DNA from: Trochalopteron elliotii
Lineage: Eukaryota; Chordata; Aves; Passeriformes; Leiothrichidae
Direction of reading: 5' to 3'
Length of the DNA: 64,000 nt
Assembly (NCBI GenBank): GCA_024734555.1
Contig: JANPWX010000073.1
Span: forward strand, 1,550,465-1,614,464
Each line of letters opens with the position of its first letter. The stretch's first letter is position 1. The notes beneath the pieces were generated by a model. The model was given only the letters and a program-made list of their open reading frames with translations. It was not told where the DNA came from and did not search any database. Shown in pieces: positions 1 to 10,796 of the stretch. Position numbers and translations under genes: made by a program.

Positions 1-3000
1 AGTAAAATACAACTGCAAGAAAGTTACAGTGAGATGTGTATGTGTCATGTTGGAGTTTAATCAGTGAGTAAATCTCTGCTGCCCTTCCTCTGCAGACCTT
101 TGCCAAGGGACAAAGCAATTACAGCTCTGTGTGTAGATGGAGTTCCAAACGGCTTGAGATGGTTTCTGCCATCCATCAATACATAAAATAGATTGCCAGT
201 TCCCTTTATGAAAGGCACAGTACTCAGGCTGTGTTTCCCTAATGCCACCTGGGGAGGCAGAGTGGCCCTGAGTTGCTCTCTGTAGCAGGTTATAGCAGAA
301 ATGCTACAATTTAATCCTGGTAATGCCAAACCACAACTAATTGCTTGGAGCAAGAGTAGGAGAAATTCTGCTTCCTTTAGCCAGCTGTAGATGCTTCAGG
401 TCAAGCAGTAGTTTCTCACACTTCTGCCTTTAGAAATGTGCATAAAAGGCAAATAAACACTGGTCCTAAATCTGCTTTGTAAAAATGGACTGTTACGGTC
501 TCAGCTGGGTTTGTATCTGAATGCATACAGAATAAAGCAGGGGAATAAATGCTGACTACATGGCCACTTTTGTGTCTATTTTGACAGCTCTCAAAGTAGT
601 ATTCCCAAATTCCTCCAAAATCAAATGTCCCATTTTCCCATTAAAAAAAAAAAATTTGGGTTTGTGTCAATTGGAAGCAACTTCTCCTTAAAATAAAACC
701 TCTAATAATTTTTAATTAAATGCCTGAAATAGAAAAAAAATATTTGGTTTAGTTTGAAACAAAACTTTTGCTGATGTTTCAAAATCCCTAGCAAACCGAA
801 ACATCAGCCTTGAGTGCACCGTTTAACTGTATCAGTGTAGCTAAGGACAAATGACATTCAACACCATGCCAGAAGCAGTGGTTAAACTCCATAATTGTTT
901 CTTTTATTGTCCCCCTTTGCACAGATTTTAAATCCCTTGTTCCGCAATTAACTTTTCTTTTCTGCTAAAGACTCTTGTCTCTCTTGACAGGCTCTCTGAT
1001 TACAAAATGTCTGCTGCAAACTCAGGAATGGCAGCAAATCCAAGGATAGGAAATCTGTTTCTCCGGTCATTACCTGAGTAGATTGGAGTGTCTGTGAGCT
1101 GTAATGGGCAGGGGAAGAGGGTGTGTGGCTAGAGATCCTGCAAACATCAAGATTCCCAATGATAGTCCTCCACTCTGGCATTTTCACCCCTTCAAATTCC
1201 TTCCCTCCTTTCTCTGAAATGCATTTTCTGGAGAAGGAGGGGGCAGGTTCTACTGGCAGAGAGAGCAGCATTTTTACAGGGAAGTCTGATCCCCTCTTTC
1301 CTGTAGCTGGTGGCAATTTTCCTTCTGCTCACTTCGGTCTCAGAGATAAGCCCCTTGCTTTGCTTGTCATTGTCAGTCATGAAATCAGCTGCCATTTCAG
1401 GGCACCTCTCAGAGTTTCCAAATGCCTTTGACGCATTTTGCCTGAACAGGAGATTGCTGAGAATAGCTACTAAATCTTTAAATCTGGTTTCACACTTAGT
1501 CGTCTTCGTGACTTTAAGTTTGTTGTTAGCATAGCTGGTGTTCCAGGTCACTGAGAGCCTGGGATTATTACTCAAAGACCTGGTATTAATATGAGAGACT
1601 GGCAGTTTTATTGAGCCACTCCACCCCGGCTGGGGTTATAAACTAACTAATTCTCTGAAGACCTGCCCCAGAGTGCTCTGTGTCTGTCATAAGGGAGGGA
1701 TGGGGAGGGGAAGCATGACTTTCCCTAGGCCCTTCCAAAGGATCAGGGAGAAAGGTAAAGTCAGAATATTACTGTACCACTATTTCTTTCTTGGTAGGAA
1801 ACCAGCAAAACTTCTCCTCAGGACGGGGCAAAGGTCCTTGTTTCCACTGAGTGCTACAAACTCACTGCCATGTTGCTAGTGTCTAAGAACTCTTGATTCT
1901 CATTTCTACACACTTTCCTTCCTCCTTGCAGCTTAATGAAACCATTCACTCAAATGGCTTTTATCCCTCCTCCCCTTCATCTCCATCTGTCCACTCCAGG
2001 TGGCAGCTCATCTGGATGAGAGTGTACCTTCAGTATCATGGCTCGTGCATCAGTGATAGTTCCTATGCACAGCTTCTGTTGGATGTGTTGCAGATTAATT
2101 ATTCTGAATTCTGGAAAACACACAGTTAAGGTGGGCAGGAAGAAAAATATTTGAATTTCACCAACTACTTAACAACTCTAATAGTATGTGACACTCTAAA
2201 GAGAACTCCTTTTCTCCATGTTTGCGCATTCATTTCATGAAGTATCTCCCTAAACAATTTACAAGCTGAAAATTATGGTTGTGTATTAATGTGACAGACA
2301 ATCTGCCCAACTGCAGCCACCTTCTGCAGCTTTCTCAGTTGTCATGGGCTCTGAAATCAGGACACTTAGCAGAATCTGGCATAAAACATAAGGGCTCAAA
2401 TTATCTGGGGGTGACCTGCCATTTCCATGGTGGGAACAGCAAATTAAATGCTTCCAGAGCCAGCAAATATTTGTGACACTTGTTTCCTGTGGACCAGTAT
2501 TCTTCCACCACATCCTTAGACTTCTTGGTTCTCTCTGTCTGGCTTATCCTCTTTTAGTTAAACATGTCTGTCTCTCAGCAGTTTCCTGAGTCAGCAGACT
2601 CCTTTCTAATCTTTTCAGTCTGTTCCCTATAGCTGTGACCCCAAAGCTGTCCTGAATGCTGTCTCATTCTCCGAGCATCCTGTCAGAGTTCCCACTGAAC
2701 AGGATTATAAAGCCCAATTTGAAACCAGTACTGATTCTGCTGTTGAATGAAAGGCTAGGCTGCATGTCTTCTTTTGGTCTTGCCCTGGCAAAGACAGTCT
2801 AGGGGTATCTGGCTTCCTTCCTTCCTCTAGATTGAATCCCTAGATGCTGTGTGGAGGGGAGTAGTATTTCCCATTCATTTCTCTTTTGCTTCTTTCCATT
2901 GCTGCCTTGTTGATGTTGCTCATGGCCACAGTCTGATGTATTCCCAAAAGCTCAAACATTGGTCTAGCTCTAAAAGCTACCACTGAGGTCTTGCAGAACT

Positions 3001-3654
3001 CATTCTCTTACTGGCTTTACCTCCTTGCATTTTGGCAGGGCAGAAGATTCAGAGCTAAATGATTGCCAAATTTCATCAGAAGTTACTGTCCTTCCAGAGC
3101 TATTTTACTTTTCAGGTATTGCTACCCCTGGTTTAGTCACTGTCAGATTACAGTGGGCTTGGGTTTTATATTTTTTCCAGTGGGAAGAAGTTGTTAAAGA
3201 CCTGCCAGCAGATCTTCCTCTAGATGCTGTGTCCTAACCCACCAACTCTGCTGGCATCTTTGCTTAAGCAAGTTGGCTTTATTTCACCCTACTTCTTGAG
3301 TGTCTTCCCTTTTCACTTCCTTGCATCTCTCTAATCCATCGCAACATCTCTTTTAATCTCTCTTGGTCTGTCTGAAATCTTGGTCCCTATTGTGCTATGC
3401 TATGTCCTTCACTTGTGGTCACACCTAGTTGTCCACACATTTGCCATCTCTGCAGATCTGAAAGCCTCTTCTAGGTGTGTGTAAACAGCATGCATGGCTG
3501 CATTTCCCCAGCATGCATCCCACTGCTCTCTCTGGACCACAGTGCTGAGCTGCTCAGTCTCTGGAAGAGCTGAGGCACTCCACACCACCTGCTTCTGCAG
3601 GTTTGTCTGCAGCGTCTGCTGTCTCTAACTGCTGGCTGAGTGTGTAGGGAGGGG
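1..3654. other. Unique non-coding sequence, no gene seen
   Basis: No recognisable gene or repeat. The stretch is AT-rich around 630-790, with short A and T runs. The longest open frames (122 and 127 codons on the minus strand between 948 and 1575) overlap each other and plus-strand frames, have ordinary random composition and resemble no family I know. A pyrimidine-rich sequence ending in CAG-GTATTG near 3085-3120 looks like a weak acceptor/donor pair but has no exon beside it. Confidence 0.6.
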
Positions 3655-3800
3655 GCTGGCAGGAAAGGATTATATTCATTACAATATTAAATAAATCAGG
3701 TAGAATTAGCTCTGAGCAGAAAGCAGCAGCTGGCTTTCACTGTGTTGTGACAGGCTCCGCCAGTTATGCAACACAAATAGAAACTGTCTGACTTTTGCTG
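3655..3800. promoter_or_regulatory. Candidate conserved non-coding element
   Basis: The block combines AT-rich homeodomain-type motifs (ATTA and AATTAG around 3675-3710) with a C/EBP-like site, GTTATGCAAC, at 3763-3772 and a retained CpG. A 7-bp inverted repeat, TGTGTTG at 3741-3747 and CAACACA at 3769-3775, brackets the C/EBP-like site. This texture differs from the neutral surroundings and resembles vertebrate enhancers. Conservation is inferred from texture only. Confidence 0.3.
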
Positions 3801-4084
3801 CTCCTAGGCCATGACAGGCTTGGAAAGACTGGCAACTTCTTATGATCTTCTCCAGTAAATCTGTTCTCTGCCCCAGACTCTGAGAACTTCCAGCCTCCAT
3901 TCCTCAAGTCTGGCTTCCATCAGGGCTGTGACAAGAGGGACCTCCAGACTCCTGTGTGCACCCTTATGGCCCACCATGGGAACAAGGAAGCTCTTGGTTA
4001 GCTTTATTCTCATTGATGCAGTGGGCTATTGATTTTAACTGGTAGCTGTGCTATGGCAGTTTTTTAATGCTTCAACCAGCAAAA

Positions 4085-4245
4085 TGAGGCCATGATACCC
4101 ACACCATGGCGCTTGCCCTAATTACTCTGCAAGGTTAATTTGCTGAGGCTGTGCGGGTATGTGTGCCTGACAGATTGATTCCTTTGTATTATATTAGCTA
4201 AGGGAGGACACGGAGTTTCATATGTATATGGGGGAGGGAGAACAA
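4085..4245. promoter_or_regulatory. Candidate conserved non-coding element with MEIS/PBX-like and SOX-like motifs
   Basis: A run of factor-like motifs is packed here. They are a CTAATTAC homeodomain core near 4118-4125, GGTTAATT near 4133, TGACAGATTGATT at 4168-4180 (a MEIS half-site TGACAG beside a PBX-like TGATT), and directly adjoining CCTTTGT at 4181-4187 (SOX/TCF-type core). CpGs survive in the surrounding GGCGCTTG and TGCGGG. MEIS, PBX and SOX sites next to each other are common in developmental enhancers. Enhancer function here is inference. Confidence 0.35.
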
Positions 4246-6484
4246 TTAGACGAAGGAGATCTGCTCTGGTACCATAGGCAGGTCAAGGTTATGCTGAAAT
4301 GAAATTATAGCTGAAATACAAAGAGTAAAATCATTGTGAAAAGACACCAAGATGGATCAGGATGAAAGCTCTTGAGGAGGAGATGGATCCTTTGAATTCA
4401 GATGATAATGGACTTGTAGAGGTGTTCAATCTTGACATGAGACCGTGGGGAGGATGGTGTTATATATTTCTATGTGTATGCACAGAGGAAATTTTATTTT
4501 AATCTTGTTTGACAGCGTCTGGCTGTAACTGAAAGTTAAGATTACAGTCCAGGGTCAAGAGCTACAGTATGGAGCTGTGCACCATGGACACAGGTCTCTG
4601 CAGACAGCAAAATGATAGATAATGATTTACGTTTAAATCACAGAAGATCAGACTTCTCAAGACGACTTCTTTTCCTTATTCCAAAAATCATCATACTTCC
4701 AAACAGAAGAAGCCCCTGTCACATGAATACTGTCTTGCTAAGACTACTGCTTTCCTTTAAGAAAGTGAGATGGCCCCATTTGCTGTAGAAGGAGCTGATC
4801 ACAGGGCAGAGGTGTTACGGAGCATATCTCCACAGAGACCTTAGAGATACATCAGCAGAGCAAGAAAACAGGTGGTGAAATAAGTGGAAAGAGGCCAAGG
4901 TGGTGGTTCCAAATGCACTCATAAAACTAGAGTGAGAAGATGAGGATAACTAGAGAAGAGCACGACACAGTGGTAAATATTTCCTAGAAGTAACCAGGTG
5001 ACCATATTCACCTCTCAGTAACGTCCTCATGTCTTGTCCTAAGAGCAAGTACCTGCTAACCCACAAGCTGTCAGTCCAGAAAACTCCAGTCCAATGACAA
5101 TGGAGAGCAATGCCCTAGGTCTAAGTGGACCTCTAGGTACATATGTTTTGTTCTGGCCAGAATAATTGTTGTAAGAGTAAAGGGAGTAAGGCAAAGTTCC
5201 ACTCTTGGGTAATTACATTCTGCCTCTGTAACTTCTCCATCAGCTGTAGTATAGAACAGATTTTTTTTTTTCTTCTGCATCCAGGAGGAGACAGAACAAG
5301 AGGTCTATTGGTAAGAGGTTTATCTTGGATTTGGTCCCATTTGGTATTTTACACAATGTCAAATTTCAAAACAAGCTCAGGATTGCATGAAACTGATTGA
5401 TAATGCTGCACACCCAGAGAACTGCCCTAGCTGTGGCAATGATGATTCACCCAGACCACGTCAATCAGAGGGTGGAAAGAAAAGGAAAAGCATCTTTTGC
5501 CTTGCATAAATCTAGAGGCAGTTTGTGGAACGGATCTGAGTGAGGTGAGTGGGAGGATGAAAACTTCCCTGGCACATTTTGTGATTTAAAAATAATAATA
5601 AAAAGAAACCCCTTGTGTTCTGAAAACTCTATTAAAAGAAATGTACTTACTGCAGAAGAACAGCATGAAAGCAGAGAGTAAGGGCTTCAGCAAGGGGAAT
5701 CTGAAAAAAAATTGTATTTGGGGCCAGCTTTGGGGAGTGGAGCTGAGAGCTGAAGGAAACAAATGGCTTTGCAGCATCTGAAGTAAATAAAGCCAGCCCA
5801 ATATAGATATATTTGGAGCAGCCAGTTACCTTATGCTGAGTGTTGGGGAGGCTGGGAAGGAAAAAGTGCCCCTTGCAGATCAAGTGGCAGAAAGAAGCAG
5901 CTTTTGGCTGTCACACAGAGGCTCGTGTGCAATTTGAAAGAGGCAGACTCCTCAGGAAGTGTGGAAGAACCACTGGTTTACAAATATGTGTAACCCAGTG
6001 CCCTCCCCTTTGCTCAGCTGGAGGCAGGGGAAATCATTTGGAGAACCTAAAAGCAAAGGGGCATTGTAAAACCAATGTAGTGCTTTTTGCAGAGGAAAAG
6101 AAAGAGAGTGAGTTTTCTGCCTTGTCCTCTAAATAATGGTGGCAAATTTCAGAGATAAACAGTGGAAAAATGAAACAGAGACACTAACACCTGGGAGTGT
6201 TAGTGCAGGGAAATAAGAGTGGGAAGAGAAAAAAATCTGAAATGCTGAAGATGAAATGTGCTTTATGTTTGTGGAAAGGTAGGAACTGTGACAAACTCAG
6301 ACCTGGAGTTTATGTTTTATTATATATTTTCCTCTTGACCCCTGGAGAATACACAAATAAAATCAATTAATGGGCCTTGAAGAAGAATTACTTTAAACTG
6401 TTCAATTAAACACTGCAATGCAGAGAACAGAAAGGAGAGGGGGGGGAAAAAACAATAAATACATCTGAAAAAATGGACTTGTCT
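4246..6484. other. Unique non-coding sequence, no gene seen
   Basis: No gene or identifiable repeat. The sequence has several purine-biased patches (4300-4460, 4780-4960, 5690-5780 and 6060-6260) and an 8-base G run near 6440 followed by A-rich sequence. Open frames here (up to 98 codons at 5840-6136) show no family resemblance. Confidence 0.6.
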
Positions 6485-6790
6485 GAGGCGCCTGGGCCCC
6501 GACATGCACCATTACTGACGGATCGAATCACACTTCCATTAACACCATAATCTTATAGACTCCACAGGCCGTAAAAAAGGGATTTACTTTAATCAGGTTT
6601 GGTTAGGGCTGAATTTGAAAAGCGCTACAAGTGAAATAAAACACGACCTCGTCCCCCCTTTGATTTTCTTTCTTCTCACTCTGGCTCTCTAATTTACAAT
6701 TTGCCAGCCACCAGCGGTTCATTTCTAATGGCTGCGATCCGCTGGTGTATGTCGCACCCTCTCCCTTTTTGTGGCGGAAATGATTAGGGG
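6485..6790. promoter_or_regulatory. Strong candidate for a conserved non-coding element
   Basis: About 300 bp keep roughly 13 CpG dinucleotides although the sequence is not GC-rich overall, which contrasts with the CpG-depleted flanks. It carries homeodomain-like ATTAAC/TAATC cores (6535-6600), CTAATTTAC near 6689-6697 and several CpG-containing words such as TGACGGATCGAATC. AT-rich motif clusters with undecayed CpGs are characteristic of deeply conserved vertebrate non-coding elements near developmental genes. I do not recognise the specific element. Open frames crossing it are short and lack splice context, so a coding exon is unlikely. Confidence 0.4.
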
Positions 6791-7303
6791 GAACATAGAC
6801 CTTTCATTTCCATCCCCACCTCCTGCTTCCCTGGACAAGCACCCAGGATGCAGCATTTCTTTCCATATGGGCTGTAGTCCTCCGTGTTTGTGTGTTGCAC
6901 ACCCTTTCTCTGGCTATTCTGGGGCTGATATTTGGTCACTTGGTCTGTGGGTGTGGAGTGGTTGTGGAGGAGGGGGAGGCATGGACTAGAGATCAGCAGT
7001 TTGCCCATTGGCTTATGAGTATCGACCCTTGAGGAGAGCAGGAGTGTTAGAGTAATGGGTTTATACTTCTCTTTCTACCTCCTTTTTCTTCTTCTCTATG
7101 CTTCAGCCTGTTAAGTTTATCATGTGAGGCCAACTAAGAATTGTGGTTTCTGTTCCTGTTTTAATTCATCCCCAAAAAGGGCAAATCCAATGCTATGCAA
7201 AGGCTTAGCTATCGTGTGTTTGCTTTTTCTGCCCTGACTGTCTCACTATCACTAGTGATAGAAAATACCATGTTTTTACTGTTTAGAGTGGTGCCTTATT
7301 GGG
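6791..7303. other. Unique non-coding sequence with a G-rich patch
   Basis: Nothing gene-like. A T/G-rich patch at 6890-6980 ends in a GGAGGAGGGGGAGG run at about 6965-6979. The remainder is ordinary AT-leaning sequence. Confidence 0.55.
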
Positions 7304-7358
7304 TGTCAGGGTTCATTGTCAGCTGGCAACTTAGCCCCATGCAGCCACTTGCTCACCA
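7304..7358 (-). mobile_element. Fragment of an ERVL-like LTR (end of U5)
   Basis: The block starts TGTCAGGGTT and continues with words that match, position for position, the left end of the solo LTR at 37725-38087: CAGCTGGCAAC, TTAGCCCCATGCAGCC and CTTGCTCACC against the corresponding words there. I judge it to be about 55 bases of the same LTR type in the same (minus) orientation. The similarity fades after the CTCACC word. The rest of the LTR is absent or decayed beyond recognition, and no internal retroviral sequence is seen. Confidence 0.5.
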
Positions 7359-8730
7359 GGACATTGGTTGCCAGTGACCAAGCAGGTTAATTCCATTGTT
7401 AGTCAGCCTGTTGTCTTCTGCTAGATTCTGCTGTGCTTTCCTAGAAGTCGCATCTTTGACCCACGGTAGTTGGCACTCAGGTGGCAGCAATGAGGAACTG
7501 AAGATCACAAGGTCACCTTGGGCTTGCACCTCAGGAACAAAAATAAAACAAAGCAAGGAACAGTCAGCTGGAATAGCTACCGCTGCCCCTGCCAGTGTGC
7601 AGTGACCTGTGACAGGGTCTCTCCCATGCTATGGTGTAACAGACCAGCTTGGTGGGAAATGGATTAGGTGAGTCCTGGGCATTACACAAAATTAACTCAT
7701 AGCACCTGTGGAAAACTCTGTTGGGTCAGCTGTAGCATAAGAATTGCTTTATGATAGCTGGATGCTGACAGGTGCATTTTGATTCCCAGCCTGTGGAAAA
7801 TCATCAGGTGGTTTCAGAGTTGTAGCTTCCTGGAATTTGCCCTCACTTACCTCACATTCCTTCTTTCTTTCCCAACACGCATCCACTAGGTGACTGAAGA
7901 TGTAAAATCCTTGTGCTTAGCTGGAAAACACTAACTACTTCTCCCACACAGTTCTGGAAAGGTATACAACCAGACTGGACTTATTCTTCAAGGTTTTAAT
8001 GATAAAGATTTAAGACCAAATAAAAGCAGTAGGCAGGAGAACAGTTTAAGCATTGTATGAGGGATCTGGTTGCATAGCCACTCTTGACTTCCTGAGCACT
8101 GGAAAATGGAGGAAACATTATTCCTTAGTCCAGCTGGGAAAACCTAGTACTGGAGAGCTGTAATGGAGGGATGAAATACCACCCTTCTAGGTCAGTAGTG
8201 CTTGATGACTCCTAAGGCATGGATGAAGGAATATGCTCTGTAAGAAAGGAAACCCATCAGAAGGCTTCATAAAATTAGATTCAAGGTGCAAAATTTACAT
8301 AGTCCTCCTAAAAGCAGGGAAGATGTTTTGAGTTTGTTCAAGTTGTTCAGTACAACAAGACACGAAGAATGACAGATGAAAGCAAGAAATACAGAGGAAA
8401 ATGAAAAAAAAACTAAGGAAAATGCAGGGAAGGGGAGAGTGATATGGAGGAAAGGAATACTGGAAAAGAGTAATTTCAATTTAGAAGGAGATGTCAAATG
8501 GGAAAGAGACTGTTACATGGACATTATGGATGTTCATGTGTGTGCTTGTAATGTTTGAGAGAGAAAAAAAATGGAGAGGAAACTAAAGGGAGGAAAGCAA
8601 AAAAAAAAAGAAGTCTGAATGAGAATTTGGTCATGGAAAGGCAAGGCTAATGTTAGCAACTGATAATAAAGGCAGGCAAAGGGGGGAAAAAGCATACAAT
8701 TCACTTAAAAAACTCTCCAAGTTTAAAAGC
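7359..8730. other. Unique non-coding sequence with purine-rich tract
   Basis: No gene. From about 8350 to 8700 the plus strand is strongly purine-rich (runs of GAAA, GGAAAA and A8-A11), with local A homopolymers at 8404-8412, 8563-8570 and 8599-8609. This is low-complexity sequence and explains the pyrimidine-rich minus-strand reading frame there. The part before 8350 shows nothing recognisable. Confidence 0.55.
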
Positions 8731-8799
8731 TCCCCAGAGGCTTTGTAATAGAAAAGGGCTTTTAAGTGCTATTTTTTCCCCCTGTTTTTCCTCTGGGGA
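8731..8799. repeat. 10-bp inverted repeat with 49-nt spacer
   Basis: TCCCCAGAGG at 8731-8740 is the exact reverse complement of CCTCTGGGGA at 8790-8799. It lies immediately before the CpG-dense patch. Perfect 10-bp arms at this spacing are expected a few times by chance in 64 kb, so significance is low. Confidence 0.4.
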
Positions 8800-8828
8800 T
8801 GTCTCAGAGGGATGATTTATTGTCTAAT

Positions 8829-8851
8829 GTATTTAAAGTGACAAGGCCAAT
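8829..8851 (-). promoter_or_regulatory. Possible minus-strand core promoter (CCAAT-type and TATA-like boxes)
   Basis: Read on the minus strand, the CpG-dense patch is followed by ATTGG (an inverted CCAAT box, plus-strand CCAAT at about 8847-8851) and then by TTTAAATA (plus-strand TATTTAAA at 8829-8836). This order suits a promoter firing leftward from near 8800. The motifs are short, and the CCAAT box is closer to the TATA-like box than usual. The call is tentative. Confidence 0.25.
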
Positions 8852-8854
8852 TTC

Positions 8855-9010
8855 TGCGCGCGTGCTGCGGCGGTGCCAGCAGCTCCTCTCCCGGTGTCGC
8901 AGGAGGCACCTCCTGCTGATGGCTCTGTGACACGGGGCCGCCCCTCTGCGCTCCGGCAGCGCTGCCAGCCAGGGCACGACACGCCCCGGCAGGACAGCCC
9001 CGGCGGGGCA
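8855..9010. promoter_or_regulatory. Short CpG-dense patch (mini CpG island)
   Basis: I count 17 CpGs between 8857 and 9005 in a GC-rich segment, while the kilobases either side are CpG-poor. It opens with an alternating purine-pyrimidine run, TGCGCGCGTGC (8855-8865), and contains a perfect inverted repeat GCAGGAGG/CCTCCTGC (8899-8906 and 8909-8916, spacer CA). In birds such patches often mark promoters of unannotated transcripts, enhancers or first exons. Frames are open on both strands simply because the sequence is GC-rich, so I do not call a coding exon. Confidence 0.45.
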
Positions 9011-9499
9011 GAAGCATCCCAGGACTTTCCTGGCGTAGGTGGGAGGGGGAGAAGTGGGTGTAATGATACAGAGAGAAGGTGGCGAGAAGCTAAGCCTGAT
9101 TCCTGCACTCAAGAAAAGTGGGGTTTGGGTGACCTCTGAAGACACAGATTGTTCTCCATTCCCTTTCCATGCTGCCTTCTGCCACAGCCTTGGCTTCTGC
9201 TGAGCTGTCTGCGGGCTAGTATGGGCTGTTTCTTGTCACTTGTGACTCATGAGATTTTTGCCTTCTTCTCTGGGTCTTTCTGTGGAGACTTGCCACTGAG
9301 GCATAGCTGCAGCCCTGTTCTCTTCGTGCCACGACAGCTGCTGCAAGGAATAAGTCTCACCTTCTCAAGGAGAGTTTAAAAAATTCAGGGCTAAGTTTTT
9401 TGGTGTTTTTTTCCTTAATATTGAGCCCGTGTTTACTTTTGCTCTATTACACTTATATTTATACCCCTTAATACAATTCCTCTACTTCCTTTGTATTTA
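9011..9499. other. Unique non-coding sequence
   Basis: GC content falls off after the CpG-dense patch. Then pyrimidine-rich, unremarkable sequence leads to the ancient LINE relic. No gene or repeat recognised. Confidence 0.5.
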
Positions 9500-9870
9500 C
9501 ACACTTGTAGACGGTTAATCTTAGCTCTTGCCAAGCAATACATATTTAATTATTTTAATCTCTTCTCATATGTGCTTTCACACCCTTAATCATTTTTTTT
9601 TCCTGCCTCTCTTCTCTGAATTCCCTGTGCTCATCAACATCTTCTGTAAATGTATGTTGCCCAGAATTGAAGGCAGCATTCCAGGTGCTGTCCTGCCAGA
9701 TCTGTACAGAGGGCCAGTACCTCCTTATTTTCTGACATGATATCTCTGCAGATGAAGTGCAGCATTATGTTAACTTATTTTTTTTCCTGCTGCTGCTTTT
9801 GTATGACATTGCAGATCTGTAACTTAATTTGCTGTCCACTGTATCCCACAGCCCTTATTTGATCATTACC
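9500..9870 (-). mobile_element. Ancient CR1/L3-like LINE relic (ORF2 C-terminal region)
   Basis: Read on the plus strand, the segment follows, word by word, the complement of the region near the end of ORF2 in old amniote CR1/L3 LINEs. The words are an AATCTCTTCTCATA stretch, CCCTTAATCATTTTT, then GCCCAGAATTGAAGGCAGCATTCC (the usual CCCAGAACTGGACACAGTACTCC position), CCTTATTTTCTGACATGATATC, TGCAGCATTATGTT and GTCCACTGTATCCCACAG. It is heavily diverged, with many substitutions and no open frame, which is consistent with an insertion older than birds. The element points to the minus strand. The exact subfamily cannot be given by eye. Confidence 0.55.
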
Positions 9871-10339
9871 AATTTTCAAATATACTTCTCTTTTACCATC
9901 CTGATTTCCATTTATTTTCCCTCATATATACAAACCTGGATTATTGTAAGCTGACTCTCATTTTCTCTGCTGGTCCCTACTCATGACATTTTAGCTTATG
10001 TTGTATTTGTCTTTCTACAGCAGTGGGATAATGGAAGAAGTTATTCATTTTTCTGTAGCTTTTTATTCAATTTTTGATCCTCTGCTCCCCACAATTCCTT
10101 GTGCTCATTTGTTCACTCTTTCCCTGGAACTGTGCCCCTTGCTCACAAATGGTCAACAGCCAGGCAGCTGTGCCTTGTCTCTGTTAGGAGCCAGGGAGAT
10201 TCTCCTTGACCTGAAAAGCAGCAGCAGCAGCTCCCTGTGCTCAGCTCAGCTCGGCTGTGTGAACGCCAAGTGCTCCAGCCAGCTTTGCATGTCCTAACCA
10301 CCGTGTGATGCTTCCTCTTATAATCAGTCCGAGCATCAC
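9871..10339. other. Unique non-coding sequence with a short CAG repeat
   Basis: A pyrimidine-rich stretch is followed by a short (AGC) run at about 10218-10231 and an AGCTCAGCTCAGCTCGGCT stretch at about 10238-10256. The 99-codon open frame at 9998-10297 has no recognisable domain. No gene called. Confidence 0.5.
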
Positions 10340-10465
10340 TGCTTCTCCCAATTGCCCCCTGCACTTAATTGACCAATAGAGCTAGACATATGGAAGATCA
10401 AATCACAAACCCAAATCAGCAGTTGTCAGAGGACATTAATTCAAACAGGAAGCTACAAAACACTT
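10340..10465. promoter_or_regulatory. Possible conserved non-coding segment
   Basis: AT-rich, motif-dense sequence with CAATTG near 10350, CTTAATTGACCAAT around 10364-10377 (a TAATT core running into a CCAAT box), repeated AATCA words and CATTAATTC near 10434. The texture is enhancer-like, but few CpGs are retained. Weak call. Confidence 0.25.
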
Positions 10466-10694
10466 GGGCTTTTTTCTTTTTGGTTCCTTATTTTTTTTTT
10501 TCCCCTCAAGCTCCAATAGAAGAAGTTATTATTAATATCCTCCACAGCATACTCGGGCAGATGGCAGTGACCCCAATGTACTCTCTCTACCCAACTTTCC
10601 ATGTGATTTTTGTAGCATTTAAGTGACACTGGGAAATTACTGAGGGAGCCAGAAAAGAAGCTCCATTCCCACTGCCTAATTTAAAGCACCACAG

Positions 10695-10796
10695 TTAGCC
10701 TGTGCCAAAAGGACAGGCTGTCTTAATTCACTGTACAGTCAATGCAGAGAGACAGGTGCTCTCTGGAGGTACTTCTCACTGCTGACTCTGAAGAGG
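10695..10796 (+). repeat. Diverged direct repeat, copy 1
   Basis: This copy matches 11306-11391. About 45 of the first 51 bases are identical by hand alignment, and weaker similarity continues to a shared ACTCTGA-GAG word. Both copies hold an inverted repeat, AGCCTG and CAGGCT, separated by 11 bases. The offset between copies is 611 bp. It could be an old local duplication or two members of an interspersed family I do not recognise. Copy 1 ends next to a donor-like GAG-GTGAGC. Confidence 0.6.

Noticed and set aside
948..1575. Overlapping 122- and 127-codon minus-strand frames as exons
   Set aside because: They overlap in different frames, are matched by plus-strand frames and resemble no protein family.
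8804..9145. 113-codon minus and 88-codon plus frames over the CpG patch as coding exons
   Set aside because: Both strands are open because stop codons are rare in GC-rich sequence. No domain or splice evidence supports a protein.
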